The notes below the pieces were generated by a model, which was given only the letters and a program-made list of their open reading frames with translations, was not told the origin of the DNA and did not search any database. From Ornithodoros turicata (Eukaryota; Arthropoda; Arachnida; Ixodida; Argasidae), in the NCBI RefSeq assembly GCF_037126465.1, contig NC_088206.1, positions 54,974,841-55,038,840 on the forward strand: a stretch of 64,000 nucleotides of DNA, written 5' to 3'. Every line of letters starts with the position of its first letter. Positions within the stretch are counted from its first letter, which is position 1. Of the stretch, positions 32,100 to 44,403 are shown piece by piece. A program made the translations under genes and the position numbers.

Positions 32100-32368
32100 C
32101 GCGCATTAGTACGTGAGGGTGATTCTAATGAAACTCGCAAATGAATTTCTACTGACTGCATATTACGCGTGGGTGAAGTTACATGCGTCTATATGTTTTC
32201 AACATAGTTAGCCCAAATGTTCTTGCGCCAATTAACGGTTCACTAATGCTCGAATACCCTTAGGGAAAAGGCCTTTCGGACATCTGTACAAACTGTTCGT
32301 GCACCGCATTCTTCACTTCACTGTTGTCTTGAAGCCTTCTACGACCAAGGTGCTCTTTGAGGACCCCG
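32100..32368 (-). pseudogene. mariner transposase C-terminal fragment
   Basis: Minus strand gives GVLKEHLGRRRLQDNSEVKN, AVHEQFVQMSERPF, then KGIRALVNR followed by a stop, the standard mariner C-terminal region. It joins repeat A at about 32368, so the frame of 89 codons seen across the junction is a chimera. Confidence 0.75.
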
Positions 32369-32690
32369 TAATAGATCTCTACCCGAGAAACGTCATCATG
32401 ACGTTGGTAGACAGACTGAAACCGAAACAAATCGGAAGGTGAGGGCTGGGTTCCACGAATGGGTACTTGTTCCCTGCCCCCTACAGAAAGAAAAGTAGGA
32501 CCGAAGGTTGCGTCCCTTTCAGGGATCATGGTAACCCCTTCAAGACCATGGCTTTCGGGCGCGACCTTGTTCGCCCTTATAGCTTCGAGCTTAGTTCAAC
32601 TCTACCAAATTGGTGGCGCTGTCAAACACTATGACGTCGTTTGTTTACAAGCAGGGAGAGAGCTATTGCGCTATGCTCTTGGAATACGTA
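32369..32690 (-). repeat. Dispersed repeat A, copy 2
   Basis: Inverted copy of 8690-9000: CATCATGACG, GAAACCGAAACAAATCGGA, GGGCTGGGTTCCACGAA, GGTTGCGTCCCTTT, GGCGCTGTCAAACACTATGACG, TTTGTTTACAAGCAGGG. The 210-codon plus frame starting here at 32459 uses this repeat as its first 60 codons and is not a gene. Confidence 0.65.
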
Positions 32691-33867
32691 GCCGAGAAAT
32701 CTGTGTTTGTATCTTATTCGTGTTTCCAACGTCTCGTTTCGTTATTTTTTTAGTTGTTTCCTCGATTGATGGCAGAAAGGGACGAAGAGGAATACGATCC
32801 TTCGGTTCAGATTTTTATGTTTGGTCCGTGTTTTTACGTGTTAACATAGATAATTTTGTAGCAAACAGCAACAAAGCCACACAAGAAAGGAAGTTTTACA
32901 TTAGGCTACGTCAGCAACGAATGCAAATGCGCAGTCTCTGTTGGTTCGTCTCTGTTTCGTGTGACAGTATTTCTTTGTGGTTAATATTACACGAAGAGAG
33001 TAGCATCAGAATACTGTATGCAGCGCAGATGAACGACTCGGGAAACAACGTACATCTTTGCACAAGCGCAACTGATTGCACCCTTGTATAGATATCCGTC
33101 TCATTCCACGTTCGCGAATAAGAAACGAATGAACCATAACTAGCACTTCCAGGAATTCACGCTTAAAAAAGTTGTTAAAAACGCGAATCGAAATGTAATT
33201 GCTTTCTTGCCCCATATCATCACAAAACGGTGAAACGTGGAACCGGACGAGCTGAGCTCACAATGTTGTTGAAAAATACTTCGACATATTTTGCATAGTG
33301 CTTTACTTTGAGTTCATTTACAGAGTAGTACGTTATACGAACGACGCAAAGTGCTTGGCATTTTGCAGCGTGTAATGTCTTGAAGCGCTTTGCCCATCAC
33401 CGTCACAAAGAGTCCTCGTCCTTTCTTGGCCATGAATGTTCAGAGCTCGCTAGGCACAGTTTGAACTGCCCTGCTGAAGCCTGTGACGTCATTCGCGCTA
33501 GGGAGCGTAACGTCAACACAAACCAAAGCTCTGAAAAAGAAAAGAAAAAGACAAAACACGCTGTCTCAAGGTTTATTATGAAGCTCAAAGTCAGTTTGCT
33601 AAACATTTCAAGAAAATTCGCAGCCAATTATTTGTAATTGAATTTCATGGAGCATCAGTTGCTAGTTGCATTAGAGCACAGTTTCCGTGTACTGTTTTTT
33701 TTTCTCCCTCTCTCTTTCTGAGTTTCTATGCCCTTTTCATCTTCTGATATGCATGAAAATGTTGCGAGTTTCCTTTTGTTGTTGTTGTTTGTCTGCCAAG
33801 TAATCAACGCCACCAATACGAGACAAAGCTCGCCGATTACGCATTATCGTGTTCAGATAATTATCAA
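32691..33867. other. Spacer, nothing recognised
   Basis: No domain, terminal repeat or RNA gene was recognised. Short (TTG)n at 33777-33791. Confidence 0.4.
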
Positions 33868-33945
33868 TATCAAATGATGATATCATTTTGTGAAATGGTT
33901 GGCCTTCCAGCGTGCCATGTGGTGAAGTGCTCTTTCAAGAGTGTG
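33868..33945. mobile_element. MITE-A right-arm fragment
   Basis: ATGATATCATT, GGTTGGCCTTCCAGCGTGCC, ATGTGGTGAAGTGCTC, TTTCAAGAGTGTG follow the order of the MITE-A right arm with many substitutions. The left arm was not found. Confidence 0.5.
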
Positions 33946-34482
33946 TGCGGTAGAAGAAAAGAAACCCATCGTCATATACCACACGCAACTCACCCAAGCA
34001 AAAGTCTCACGCTGTATTTTTTTACATTTCGGCATGAGCTCTACAAGAAGAAAACGTTGTCTGAGTTCACGCATTTTACGAGCTTTCTGTCTCTAGTCTT
34101 GGTCACCGTCTCATCGCTCAGATAGACGGACCATTTATAAAAACAAAAGGAAATGACATAGAGAGGAAATGAAAACACACCGTAAAGGCAGTCACCGGAA
34201 CAAAGAATCCCATTTGCCGTCGGAGCCTCGACGTTTCAACTGCGGCTGAGACGTTGGGCTCGGATACCCATAAAAAGTACGGTTGCCGTTCATTCGGAAG
34301 CAAAAACGGCAGCGCATAACCTCCTTTCCACTTTTCCTTTACATCCTTTTCTCTCTCTCTATTTCTTGCTCGTGTTTTTTTTTTTTGTTGTTGTTTATCT
34401 CAACGGTAGAAGTAGTCTCAATATTCGATTTATTGCTGCTCTCCCATTCGCACGACTGTCCCTGCGACGGTACTTTACAAAC
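33946..34482. other. Spacer, nothing recognised
   Basis: No recognisable feature apart from T-runs near 34374-34400. Confidence 0.4.
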
Positions 34483-34484
34483 TA

Positions 34485-35269
34485 CAGTCGACCCGCGTTT
34501 ATCCGGACGGCCTCGTTTCCTGTGAAAATGTCCGGATAGTGGGGAAACCGGATAAGTGAAACACGGAAATCCATAGTGATCCTAAAAGGACATCTTTATT
34601 GACCACTACACAGAAAACTATCAATTGTCATCTGTTTCATTCTAATACACGCATCCAGTTCTTGCAAACCTTTGCTAATGGCATTATTTATAACTTGCGA
34701 AATATTGTTTTGTTGCTCGGAAAATACTAGCGCTGTTTTCAGTGCCACCCGCGCCTTTTCTACGGTCACAGCTGGTGCATCCCCGCTTTCATCATCATAT
34801 TCTTCTTGAGCACTATCGGGAGCGACGACAGTGACGATGTCGTTATCTGTGATTGCAGCACAGGGGTCCTCGTTGCGGACCTTCTCATTCTGAAATGACC
34901 AGACCGCTCAGGTGGATTACCTTTGTGTAGCGTGCAAAGTTGGAAAGGGAGAAAAGTCTTCCTAGCAACACCCTCCTTGTGTCAGTAAGAAGGAGGTCAC
35001 GACCAGGGTCCTCGATGTCGCTTGACTAGGTGTGGGCCAAGTGTCCTTCCTGGACACTTGGACACCTGGACACTGGACAATGACCGGATAACTGAAGCCG
35101 ATTGTTGGGTATTAGTCACTTCTGTTCCCTGGAATTCTCGTTTGAGTCCAGAAGCTGAAGTCCGGATAAACCAGGGCGAAATACATGGGGAGAAATCCGT
35201 CCTCATGCCTTTTTGTCCGGACAGTGCAGGATCCGGATAAACGAAGTCCGGATAAACGCGGGTCGACTG
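34485..35269. mobile_element. pogo/Tigger-type element
   Basis: Terminal inverted repeats CAGTCGACCCGCGTTTATCC and its exact complement at the right end, flanked by TA (34483-34484, 35270-35271). The CAGTCGA..CG.TTATCCGGA pattern is typical of pogo/Tigger. Several internal GTCCGGATA copies lie near both ends. It is a deletion derivative that keeps only the 3' end of the transposase gene. Confidence 0.88.
34596..34893 (-). pseudogene. Tigger/pogo transposase C-terminus
   Basis: About 99 open minus-strand codons ending at a stop at 34596-34598. The peptide is acidic in its first half (APDSAQEEYDDESGD) and ends KARVALKTALVF...RMKQMTIDSFLCSGQ. A basic-Q-x2-I-x2-F tail after an acidic stretch is usual for Tigger-like transposases and resembles a PCNA-binding box. 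The DNA-binding and DDE domains are missing and the upstream sequence is out of frame, so it is a relic. Confidence 0.7.
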
Positions 35270-35271
35270 TA

Positions 35272-35619
35272 TATTGCAGTCATTTGGTGCAACTTCTTCA
35301 GCACAGCGCCTGCTGTGTGTTTTTTCTGCGTATCATCTCTACTTTTAACTTATTTCGGTCAATTTTCGAGCCCACCCGGATTTGCTCTTGTCCCTCCAGC
35401 ATTTTGCTGGACCTACTTTTAAATACCCAACCTGACACTGCTCAGTCCGTTCAGTTCCTACTGGCATTGGTGCCCAGACCATTATTTCTCTTTAAATAAC
35501 ATACTTTTATAATAACAAAGTATCACTCTTTATAAAACAGCACACTTTGATGCTATCAACGTGGGCCTTACGGTTTTCTCGGAAAATTTCCTCTCGGAAT
35601 TGCATGGATTTGGGCCATG
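35272..35619. other. Spacer, nothing recognised
   Basis: No recognisable feature. Confidence 0.4.
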
Positions 35620-35782
35620 GCTCCCCTGTGATACGCATCTGTGTGCTTTACGCAAGGTTTATTTTCATCTGTCCATGCGGGGTCTCAGGGTGACGGCATA
35701 CCTATTCATAGAAATTCGTAAAGCCTTCGATAAAGTTTCCTCACGGTTGTGGGACAAGGTGGAAGACTGTTTTGAAATATGA
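35620..35782 (+). pseudogene. LINE RT motif fragment
   Basis: RVTAYLFIEIRKAFDKVSSRLWDKV resembles the first conserved RT motif of CR1/Jockey LINEs, in which an Asp precedes KAFD; here IEIRKAFD has lost that Asp. A stop follows at 35780. Nothing else of the RT was found nearby. Confidence 0.5.
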
Positions 35783-36244
35783 TAAAACTTGATCAGAAGA
35801 TTTTCTCTCGAACCGGTGGCTTCATTACTTGCAGAACAGAAACTGGAAGTTACTGTCAGTGACGTCACTGCAGCGACAGCGTTAGCCATAAAGTACAATT
35901 ATGAATAAATTATGAATAATCGACTGCAATGTTCATTGAAACATCTTGCTCTGTGACTTTGAGGGTCGTTGGGAAACACGTGAAAGCGCTTGTTGTGAAT
36001 AGAATATTTATTTCACCCGTCTACGAAATGTTCAAAATATCACAAAGCCTGACTGCCGAAAAATCTCAGACCAGTGTGCCACACGGCCGCCATCCCCCAG
36101 AAACAAAACGATGTCATTTACCTTCTCCAGTTCCAGTATACAAAAAACGCATGTTTAGCTTTGATATGGGTCCGGACTATAGCTTTAAACTTGATGAAAG
36201 GATATAAAGCTTTAAGCTTGCTTGTGACTACGTAATATGATTCG
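35783..36244. other. Spacer, nothing recognised
   Basis: No recognisable feature. Confidence 0.4.
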
Positions 36245-36246
36245 TA

Positions 36247-36606
36247 CAGTAAACCCTCGATATAACGAAGCCCCCTTTATTCGAATTATCACTCCATTCG
36301 AAGTTTTACGCAGTCCCGGCCAACATGCATGTGTTTTGACATGGAATCCAGCGGACTCCGCTTGCTGCGATGGGCGAGCTGTGAGGAACCCATATGGCAA
36401 ACCCTGCTCACATTTTTGTTGTTGTTGTCCTAAATCAAGAAGCCGCCAAGATTTCTTTGCTTGCTTGAATACTCCTTCCCGCGGAGTTTCCGTGCACTTC
36501 CAAGGCTACTGTAACTGTTTTTCTGGTATTTCCGATCATATCGAACTGCCGCTTATATCGAATTTTCCCCCGACCCCGTTTGCTTCGTTATAACGAGGCT
36601 TTACGG
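36247..36606. mobile_element. pogo/Tigger-like MITE
   Basis: Left end CAGTAAACCCTCGATATAAC after TA (36245-36246). The right end, in complement, is CCGTAAAGCCTCGTTATAAC. The right flank is GA instead of TA. Internal ATATCGAA words occur near both ends. At 360 bp it has no coding capacity. Confidence 0.7.
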
Positions 36607-38550
36607 GATAAAGATGTAACAGTGCGCCGCAACACCGGTTCTTTAACACGGTTCAACGGTTAGATTCCTGTCGCGCCTTCTTCTCGCTGACTACGCAAAA
36701 TGCAAAATGAGAGATGAGTTTTCCCCGGGAGCGTTTTCTCCGGGGACTTTTCTCCTGCACCCTGCAGACTACTACAAGAAAGCTTGCACGTCAATAAACA
36801 TTATAGTTTCAGCGTTTTTATCTTGTTATCATTGTTCAGTGTCTAAGACTGATAAATGTACGATCGTTCACCACATAAGTAAACGGTGAAATATTGTTTA
36901 TTTCGACTAACTCAAAAATACAAGCTATATGGTGCAACGGACCAACTCATCCTATAAGAATAAGCGCAGTAGTTGACCCGAACGACATAAGAGGAAAATT
37001 TTGGCCCAGTCTAGGCATTATATTTTATATCTTATAATTTCAGGATTGGAAATTTTATGCAATTTTTCAGATGCCGAGGAAAAAAAAAACGAAAGATAAA
37101 ACCTTTTTTCCCTTCCAATTTTTCAGTTTCTTTCCGCAGCCTTACAGCTCTAGGCATTCGCTATTATTTTGTCTTCGATTTACAGTGTAGTGGGACACGA
37201 CATTGCACTGATGCTCAATTGTTTCTGTAGCTTCGTAATGAAACCGCGAACCTCCTTCTGCTTAGCCGTTTTCTGTTCCTTTGCCCTATATATTTGGTGC
37301 CAGGAGAAGATGGTTTGAGAGAGTGACGGGCTGTCTCTTTCCCCTTCCTCGCTTTCTTTCTCAAGGACATTTTCCTGTTTGTGTGTGTATGCGTGTCAGT
37401 GGCAAACCAAATTACGGAGTGACATCGGGAGAGACAAGCCATATCAGCCGGATTTTAGGTTCACCGCCGACTTCCTTTTCTTTCATTCCTTCTGGTCTTC
37501 TCGCTTCCTGCTTGCATCTGTTTCACTGCCTTTCGTTTCAACTCTGTTTCTCTCGAGAAGACATAGAGCGGGATGTGTTCCAACGCCCTGCAGGGTAGTT
37601 TCACATCTGTGCATGCAAATTTGATCGTGCCTTATTCTGAGCAAGCATTCGATCCGCAGAGAGTTATTTGTTCGTTGTGTGTTTTGCCTCTTTTCACGGG
37701 AATTCGACCTTCCTTCTTGCTAGTCTAGGACGAAAGTTTTTAACGGATGGGTGTACGCGGAAATAAACTCTTAAAAATGAAACGTTTAAAAATTCTACGC
37801 CCTCAAAATAAGCAGTGCCAAAATAAATCATATAGTTGGGCTTAGGGTGGGAATGTGCCGTATGTTAATTTAAGGGCGACACGCAACGTTGTTTTCAGTG
37901 CAACGCGCAATGCGAACGTTTTTTTATGAATATCTCTACCATGATTAATGATGTGTCTTCAAGTAAGAGCTGGAAAATTGAAATATCCAGCATTAAAAGT
38001 GCAGAAGACGACATGCGTATGAGTACATGAATAACAAGCACCCACTACAAGCACCCTTGAGCTTAGTTGAGCTGTGAACAAGGTCAAACCCGAAGACGTA
38101 CTTACGGTGCCCGCATCCTGTACAGCAAAGTATATAGACTCGTTCTTAGGCGAATGCCAACGCAGCCCGCACCAAGTACGACAGATGTACTACACTCCGA
38201 GGCGGACGTAGGCACATTTGGGCATCAACCAATCAGAGAGGATTTATTTTGAACAGTTGGTTTCGTGAAGTGTACCTCTACTAGGATTTTGCCATCGTGG
38301 ATATTGACAGAGTTTACTGTTGAAAAGTTATTTTGAATAGTGGCTTTTTACACGATTTAGTTTTCAATGTTTTATTTTTAAAAGATTTATTTCGGCGTCA
38401 TCCCACTTAGGCTACACGCGGAATTTACTGCATTGTCTCCGTAGCCTACTTTTGAAACATGCGCAGGTGTCGGATTTTGTCACCTGACAGCATCCTACCT
38501 AAACATTGACGTATCCTTCCTCTTAATCCAAACATAAAGATCAGCGGTTA
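36607..38550. other. Spacer, no gene recognised
   Basis: About 1.9 kb with only short frames lacking features (for example 37215-37624, covered on both strands). No terminal repeats were recognised. Confidence 0.4.
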
Positions 38551-40664
38551 TATTTTGTTACCGTATAACATAACCATGCTGCATGACGCATCTCCGAGCC
38601 TTGTGTGGAGGCAGTTATCTCCCGAGATGATGTGCAAGGGGCCTCCTGTGACGGGCGCGAATTCCTTAGCGGTTGTTACAAATTGCTTCGTGGTGACACA
38701 GATGCCCAATGCAATCGCTGAATTCTTTCTCCGGAACTTCTAGCGTCGCGGCGATGGTATGGCAACAATCCCAACAACTCGACGGTCTTCAATGCGAGGC
38801 GCAAAGGATGTAAAAGAACGCTATCTTCAGTCGCAGTCTTTTCTATCTCATCATGTTTTCCTTTAGTTCGCTCGTGTGAGGATGGTGTCACGAAGCTTGC
38901 CTTCAAAGGTGGGATCGTGACCGTAATTTTGAGTGACACGGACGTGAAATAATTTCTCTATGTGCGGACTGGGTGTTGCAGTGACAAAAACACCTTTTTA
39001 AAATGACGTTACATACTCTGAGAAAGAAAAAAAGATACAATGCACTCAGCGTTGAAATCGATATTTCAACGCACGTGCTCCTTTCATGATTTTTTAAGAA
39101 ATAGAAATGCTTTCAACCACGATTGCCTCCCATTTCGCTGCCTCACTTTTGTCCGAACGGTCCTAATTAAAGAGTTAATTAATGAATTTGAGGTATAGTT
39201 GATCATCAGTATAGTTACATACTCTCTTGGAGAGAATATCTGTCTGACCGGACCTGCAAGGACGGTATCTATACTGCTCTCATAGCTTTTTTTTTTTTTT
39301 GCCATAAATAATCTGTAAGTTACAAAAAAGCATATACGAGCCATTCATTTTCCTAAATTCATGGTTTTTCGTTCAAAAACTGCCTGCATATCCCTATTCG
39401 CGGCATGACCTACCTCAACGTAATAATGTTTTAACAGCCAGCGCCAACCTTAATGCAATTTCATAATTAATTCCGGTAATTAATATAAATCGGTCGGTGG
39501 TTTAAATTGGAAAGTTGAACAGTAGAGCGCTGAGGTCTGAAATTCGTAAAAAAAAGGAAAAAGAAAAACGCAGCGAGCTCTTGTGCTGCAGCGCGGAAGC
39601 AATGAAAACGCAAAATTGCGTGCATCCGGTAGAGTTGTGTTCATTACATGCGGCGGCTTTTTCGTCCCCCTCGTCAACATGAATCGAATGGCTCTCTGCG
39701 ATAACAATGTAAGTGAAAATTTGCACTTTTGAGAAATAAGGAAAAGAAGATTCCAACGAGCTGCCACAGAAATTGGTAAGGACACATCGTATCGCCGTTT
39801 CCTAGGACAAGTGGACAACACTCGCTTTGCTTAAAAATGGCACTGTCGTTAAAAAAAAAATATTTCGAGGAATTGCACAAAATAGAGTATTTTCGACAGC
39901 CCACTTACGAGTACATCATTATTGCATAGCGGAGTAGGCCATGAGGCCGAAACTTTTCTTAACAATACCTATGATTTATTGCATACAACAATAAGTGATA
40001 CAGGTATTAGATACCCGCATGCATAGTACATTCCACCATATTTTAGTGGGCTACATATTTAGAAACGGGTATTTTTGTGAAGAGGTTATTTAACCTACAC
40101 ATCGTTTCCGACTCATATCGATCATTGATAGTGGGTACGTGTACAGTAAACAATTCAGGTTTCCTAATGAAATATATTTCGGAAGTTTAAGCGCATCGTT
40201 AACTTTTTTTATCGGTACTCCTGGACGCGGTGGAGGGTTGGTCAGTAACTTCTCCAGCCTAACCTTACAAGTAATGGGGTACGTTTTAGCACCGATGGTA
40301 CTGTTGCGTAATGTCTTCTCCCCCTCAAGCAATGGGATAGGGTGCCGCCAACGGCGGCGAAACAAATTTGTTGTTGTTGTTTGTGAACGGTTTTTTTAGT
40401 CTCTTTTCTGATTGTCTGAATCCTCAGGAAAGGGATTCGATGAGGAACTGCTCTGTGAGCTCTCAATACCAATAAAATACAGCGCCGTAGGGCCCTCAAA
40501 GCAATCGCAGTCGTCTGCTAAGGTGTCATCTGCTATATTATTGCGTCGTCTGGTATTGCGTAGGCGCCACCTGTGAGCACCATCGGGCACAACATCGGAC
40601 CTTTTTAAAAGTGGAGTTTCTGCACCAATTTTCTAATGCAGCACTCTATTTTTTTTTTCATATA
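38551..40664. other. Spacer, no gene recognised
   Basis: About 2.1 kb without recognised genes. A small hairpin (GCGTTGAAAT, 4-nt loop, ATTTCAACGC) lies at 39049-39072, and a block at 40335-40385 is shared with 3318-3390. Confidence 0.4.
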
Positions 40665-41390
40665 CCGGGTGTCTCACAAATCCCCGGGCTAAATAATTCG
40701 CGAACCGGTGCACCAATCGAAGAACTTCCTTTTTTACGAATACCTGTCCGATACTGCCTACAACCTGCGCACCGTGTGAATGAGTGGGAGGCGCTCATTA
40801 TTGAAATAAAAATTCAAACGATTTTCGTGAAAAAACATAACTTCTAAAGCAGGGCGCCGTCGGCATTAAAATGGGCACTACCCCTTTTGGGACCTTCAGT
40901 GGACACCTTTTAATCTGCCACCGAAGCGGGTCATTTGTTGCAGTAATTAATTGGTTTCAGTTTACCTATTTTTGTCCGGGCCAGTCGCGGTGAAACGCAA
41001 AAGGACGTAATTCATTGGTGGACAAGGGAGTGGAAGAGCGACTTTTTGCGCTTCACAGCGACCAGCCGCGACAAAAATATGTAAACTGAAACCATTTAAT
41101 TCTGCAACAAATGATCGGCTTCAGTGGCAGATTTTTCTCTAAAAGATGTTCACTGAAGGTCCCAAAAGGGGTAGTACCCATCTTAATGCCGACGGCGCCC
41201 TGCTTTAGAGGTTCTGTTTTTCACGAAACTCATTTGAATTTTTATTTAAATGATGAGCGCCTCCCACTCATTCACACGGCGGGCAGCTTGTAGGTGGCAT
41301 CGGACAGATACATGTAAAAAAGAAAGTTCCTCGATTGGTGCACCCGTTCACGAATTATTTAGCCCGGGGATTTAACTGAAACAAAGGGAG
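40665..41390. mobile_element. Long foldback element, GGGTGTC type
   Basis: Left arm starts CCGGGTGTCTCACAAATCCC after TA, continues CGGGCTAAATAATTCGCGAA, and the right arm returns the complement through AATTATTTAGCCCGGGGATT. Complementarity extends through about 300 bp per arm (for example AGCAGGGCGCCGTCGGCATT and its mate), so nearly the whole 726 bp is a hairpin. The outermost 15 bp of the right end are eroded. No coding. Confidence 0.85.
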
Positions 41391-42558
41391 TCTGTATTTA
41401 CCGATCAAAACATTTCTTTTGAAAGCGATGTAAATTAGTTTACATCATTATCGCAGAGAGCCATTCGATTGTAATTCGTGGTACTTACTGGGGAATCCTC
41501 TGAAAAGGCGTCGAAGAATCTTGAAGGCATTGTAAATGTCGACACTCGAAGAGACCACGAAGTTTAGCGAAATGCGTTCGTAATTTTTCCCGTAAATATT
41601 GTAAGTGATATCCTGTAGCAAGGGATGTATACACAACGAGCGTTATGTAGAATCTCAATCCTGTTACGGTGTTTTAACGGAATTAAAAGCTCCAATTGCA
41701 ACGCCGTTGGAACCTACAGATTTTTATTTATTTATTTTTTGTCGCAGAGCGCAGTCGATACGAACACAACTCGTCCCACATGGCTACTTTCTCTACCTCG
41801 CTGACTGAACCACTATTTGCGCCTTCTGCGGTTTTGTCCAACCTATGGCCTCCCCCTCCTCATCCTATACTCTGCCGTCCCCGGGGAAACCCAAGCCGGA
41901 GGCGCTTGTGGCCTCGCGTGCTGAATTGATCAGTCCTTCGTCGGGGTGACTGTGTGGCCCTCCATCCTTCTACGTGAGGGATACGTTGTTATTTATGTAC
42001 GTTATTTATGCGTTACTTATGTACGGCGCGATGCTCGTTCACACACACACACACACAAAAAGGAATATTGATCCTTGCGAATAAATATATCTTTTGTTAT
42101 TAAAAATAATATTTATACGCTATTTTAAAGGGATACACGTTTTGTTGTATATAAACGTTTTATATGGTCAACGACCGTTGAGGCTCCATCTGTAACTTCA
42201 AAGGACCACGTTACAAACAGTGTATCGCCTACGATGGCCCTGCAAAGCGAAAGTGGCGACAGATGGAGCCAAATTTCTTTAGTTACAGCACAGTGTAGAG
42301 TGTGCTTCAGTGTCAGTGACCTGAATATGGTAATGCGATTGGTCGCGCCTCGTTTGCATCGTGGAATGGCGTGGAATGTACACACGAGTACAAGCAGTAA
42401 GCTGAGCCGTTTGCCTCGCCAGCATTTCACGAATAGTCTCCTTATACGCATGAAAGCGCGTTCTGCGGACACGTTTTGCTTGCGAGTACTTTAACCGAAG
42501 ATGATCGCAGACAGTTGCGTGTTTGTGTGTGTCTTTTCTTTTGTGTGCTGTCTACAGT
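41391..42558. other. Spacer with CA microsatellite
   Basis: (CA)n at 42038-42057. The 115-codon minus frame at 42125-42472 has no recognisable motif. Nothing else was recognised. Confidence 0.4.
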
Positions 42559-43186
42559 ATCACTCTTAAAGGGCCACCAAAATGCAAAAACAACTTGCTC
42601 TGAAATAAAAGCCCGTGTTTCAATTAGTACAAATCATACAAAATTAGTTCACACAACGCTACCGTTTAGAAGAAAAACGAGATATAATTTAGTAACGATA
42701 CCGCGGCTTCTACGAAGACAAAATCATGAAAAACACGGAAAACCGATATGCGTCCGGTCTCTACATGCAATTTTGCTATTTTACAGGCCAAAAATTGTTA
42801 CCAAATTGCAAAGTTTGTGAATTTTGATACGAAATTACCTCTTTCGACAACGGATAAACACCGCGATCTATCTCCAACCCCCATCCCACTACTTCAGCGC
42901 CACCATCCCAATGGAACCAAAATATGACACAAACACAAAAGTATAAAACTCAATTCTTTCACTTTTCAACCTTTTTCATGTAACTAAGACGTAAATTTAT
43001 TACAAATAACGCATAACATTAGGAAGAAACCGTGATGAAACACCAATCTCGCGATGTCACCAAACACCGCAAGCACGTGTATCAGACGACACTTCGCAAG
43101 TGCTTGATTCCAAAACCACAAACACGAACTTGTTCAAGTCGGGCCACATCCTGAAGTACACACAAACGACGGTATCCTGGATACAC

Positions 43187-44403
43187 TCGCAGGGTTTGGT
43201 GCCCAATCATGACGTAGAGCCCTCTCGATACATGGGATACATATTCCACTGAACTAACCTAACCTCAGTCATGACGGATCCACAGTCTACATGGGCCCTC
43301 CCGACATATGGAATACGTATTCGCCAGACCTAACCTAACCTCGGTCACGACGGAAGCACAGTATGCATGGGCCCTCTCGACTCATGGAATACGTATTTGC
43401 CAGACCTAACCTAACCTCAGTCACGACGGAAGCACAGTCTACATGGGCCCTCTTGACTCATGGAATACGTATTTGCCGGACCTAACCTAACCTCAGTCAC
43501 GACGGAAGCACAGTCTACATGAGCCCTCTCGATACATGGAATATGTATTCAGCTGATCTAACCTAACCTCAGTCACGACGGAAGCACAGTCTACATGAGC
43601 CCTCTCGACACATGGAATACATATTCGCCTGACCTAACCTAACCTCAGTCACGACGGAAGCACAGTATGCATGGGCCCTCTCGACTCATGGAATACGTAT
43701 TTGCCAGACCTAAACTAACCTCAGTCACGACGGAAGCACAGTCTACATGGGCCCTCTCTACACATGGAATACGTATTTGCCAGACCTAACCTAACCTCAG
43801 TCACGACGGATGCACAGTATATATGGGCCCTCTCGACACATGGAATACGTATTCGCCAGACCTAACCTAACCTCAGTCATGATCGATGCACAGTCTACAT
43901 GGGCCCTCTCTACACATGGAATACGTATTTGCCAGACCTAACCTAACCTCAGTCGCGACGGATGCACAGTATATATGGGCCCTCTCGACACATGGAATAC
44001 GTATTTGCCAGACCTAACCTAACCTCAGTCACGACGGAAGCACAGTCTACATGGGCCCTCTCTACACATGGAATACGTATTTGCCAGACTTAACCTAACC
44101 TCAGACACGACAGATGCACAGTATATATGGGCCCTCTCGACACATGGAATACGTATTCGCCAGACCTAACCTAACCTCAGTCACGACGGAAGCACAGTAT
44201 GCAATGGCCCTCTCGACTCATGGAATACTTATTTGCCAGACCTAACCTAGCCTCAGTCACGACGGATGCACAGTATATATGGGCCCTCTCGACACATGGA
44301 ATACGTATTCGCCAGACCTAACCTAACCTCAGTCATGATCGATGCACAGTATATATATGAGCTCTCTCCGCACATGGAATACGTATTCAGCTGACCTAGT
44401 CGC
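43187..44403. repeat. 76-bp satellite array, about 16 units
   Basis: The block CTCAGTCACGACGGAAGCAC ... GGGCCCTCTCGAC ... TGGAATACGTATTTGCC ... GACCTAACCTAAC repeats with starts at 43263, 43339, 43415 and so on to 44328, a steady 76-bp step. Units at 43719-44175 alternate between two variants (TCTACATGGGCCCTCTCTAC and TATATATGGGCCCTCTCGAC), giving a 152-bp higher-order period. Each unit ends with CCTAACCTAA. 76 is not a multiple of three and the frames are closed, so it is not coding. Confidence 0.93.

Noticed and set aside
32459..33091. 210-codon plus-strand open frame
   Set aside because: Its first third is dispersed repeat A, shared with non-coding sequence inside a hAT element; the rest has no recognisable domain.
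42125..42472. 115-codon minus-strand frame
   Set aside because: No recognised motif or start context; the plus strand of the same interval has a competing open frame.
43187..44403. CRISPR-like or telomeric array
   Set aside because: Units are contiguous 76-bp repeats with no unique spacers, and only two CCTAA per unit; the sequence is eukaryotic.
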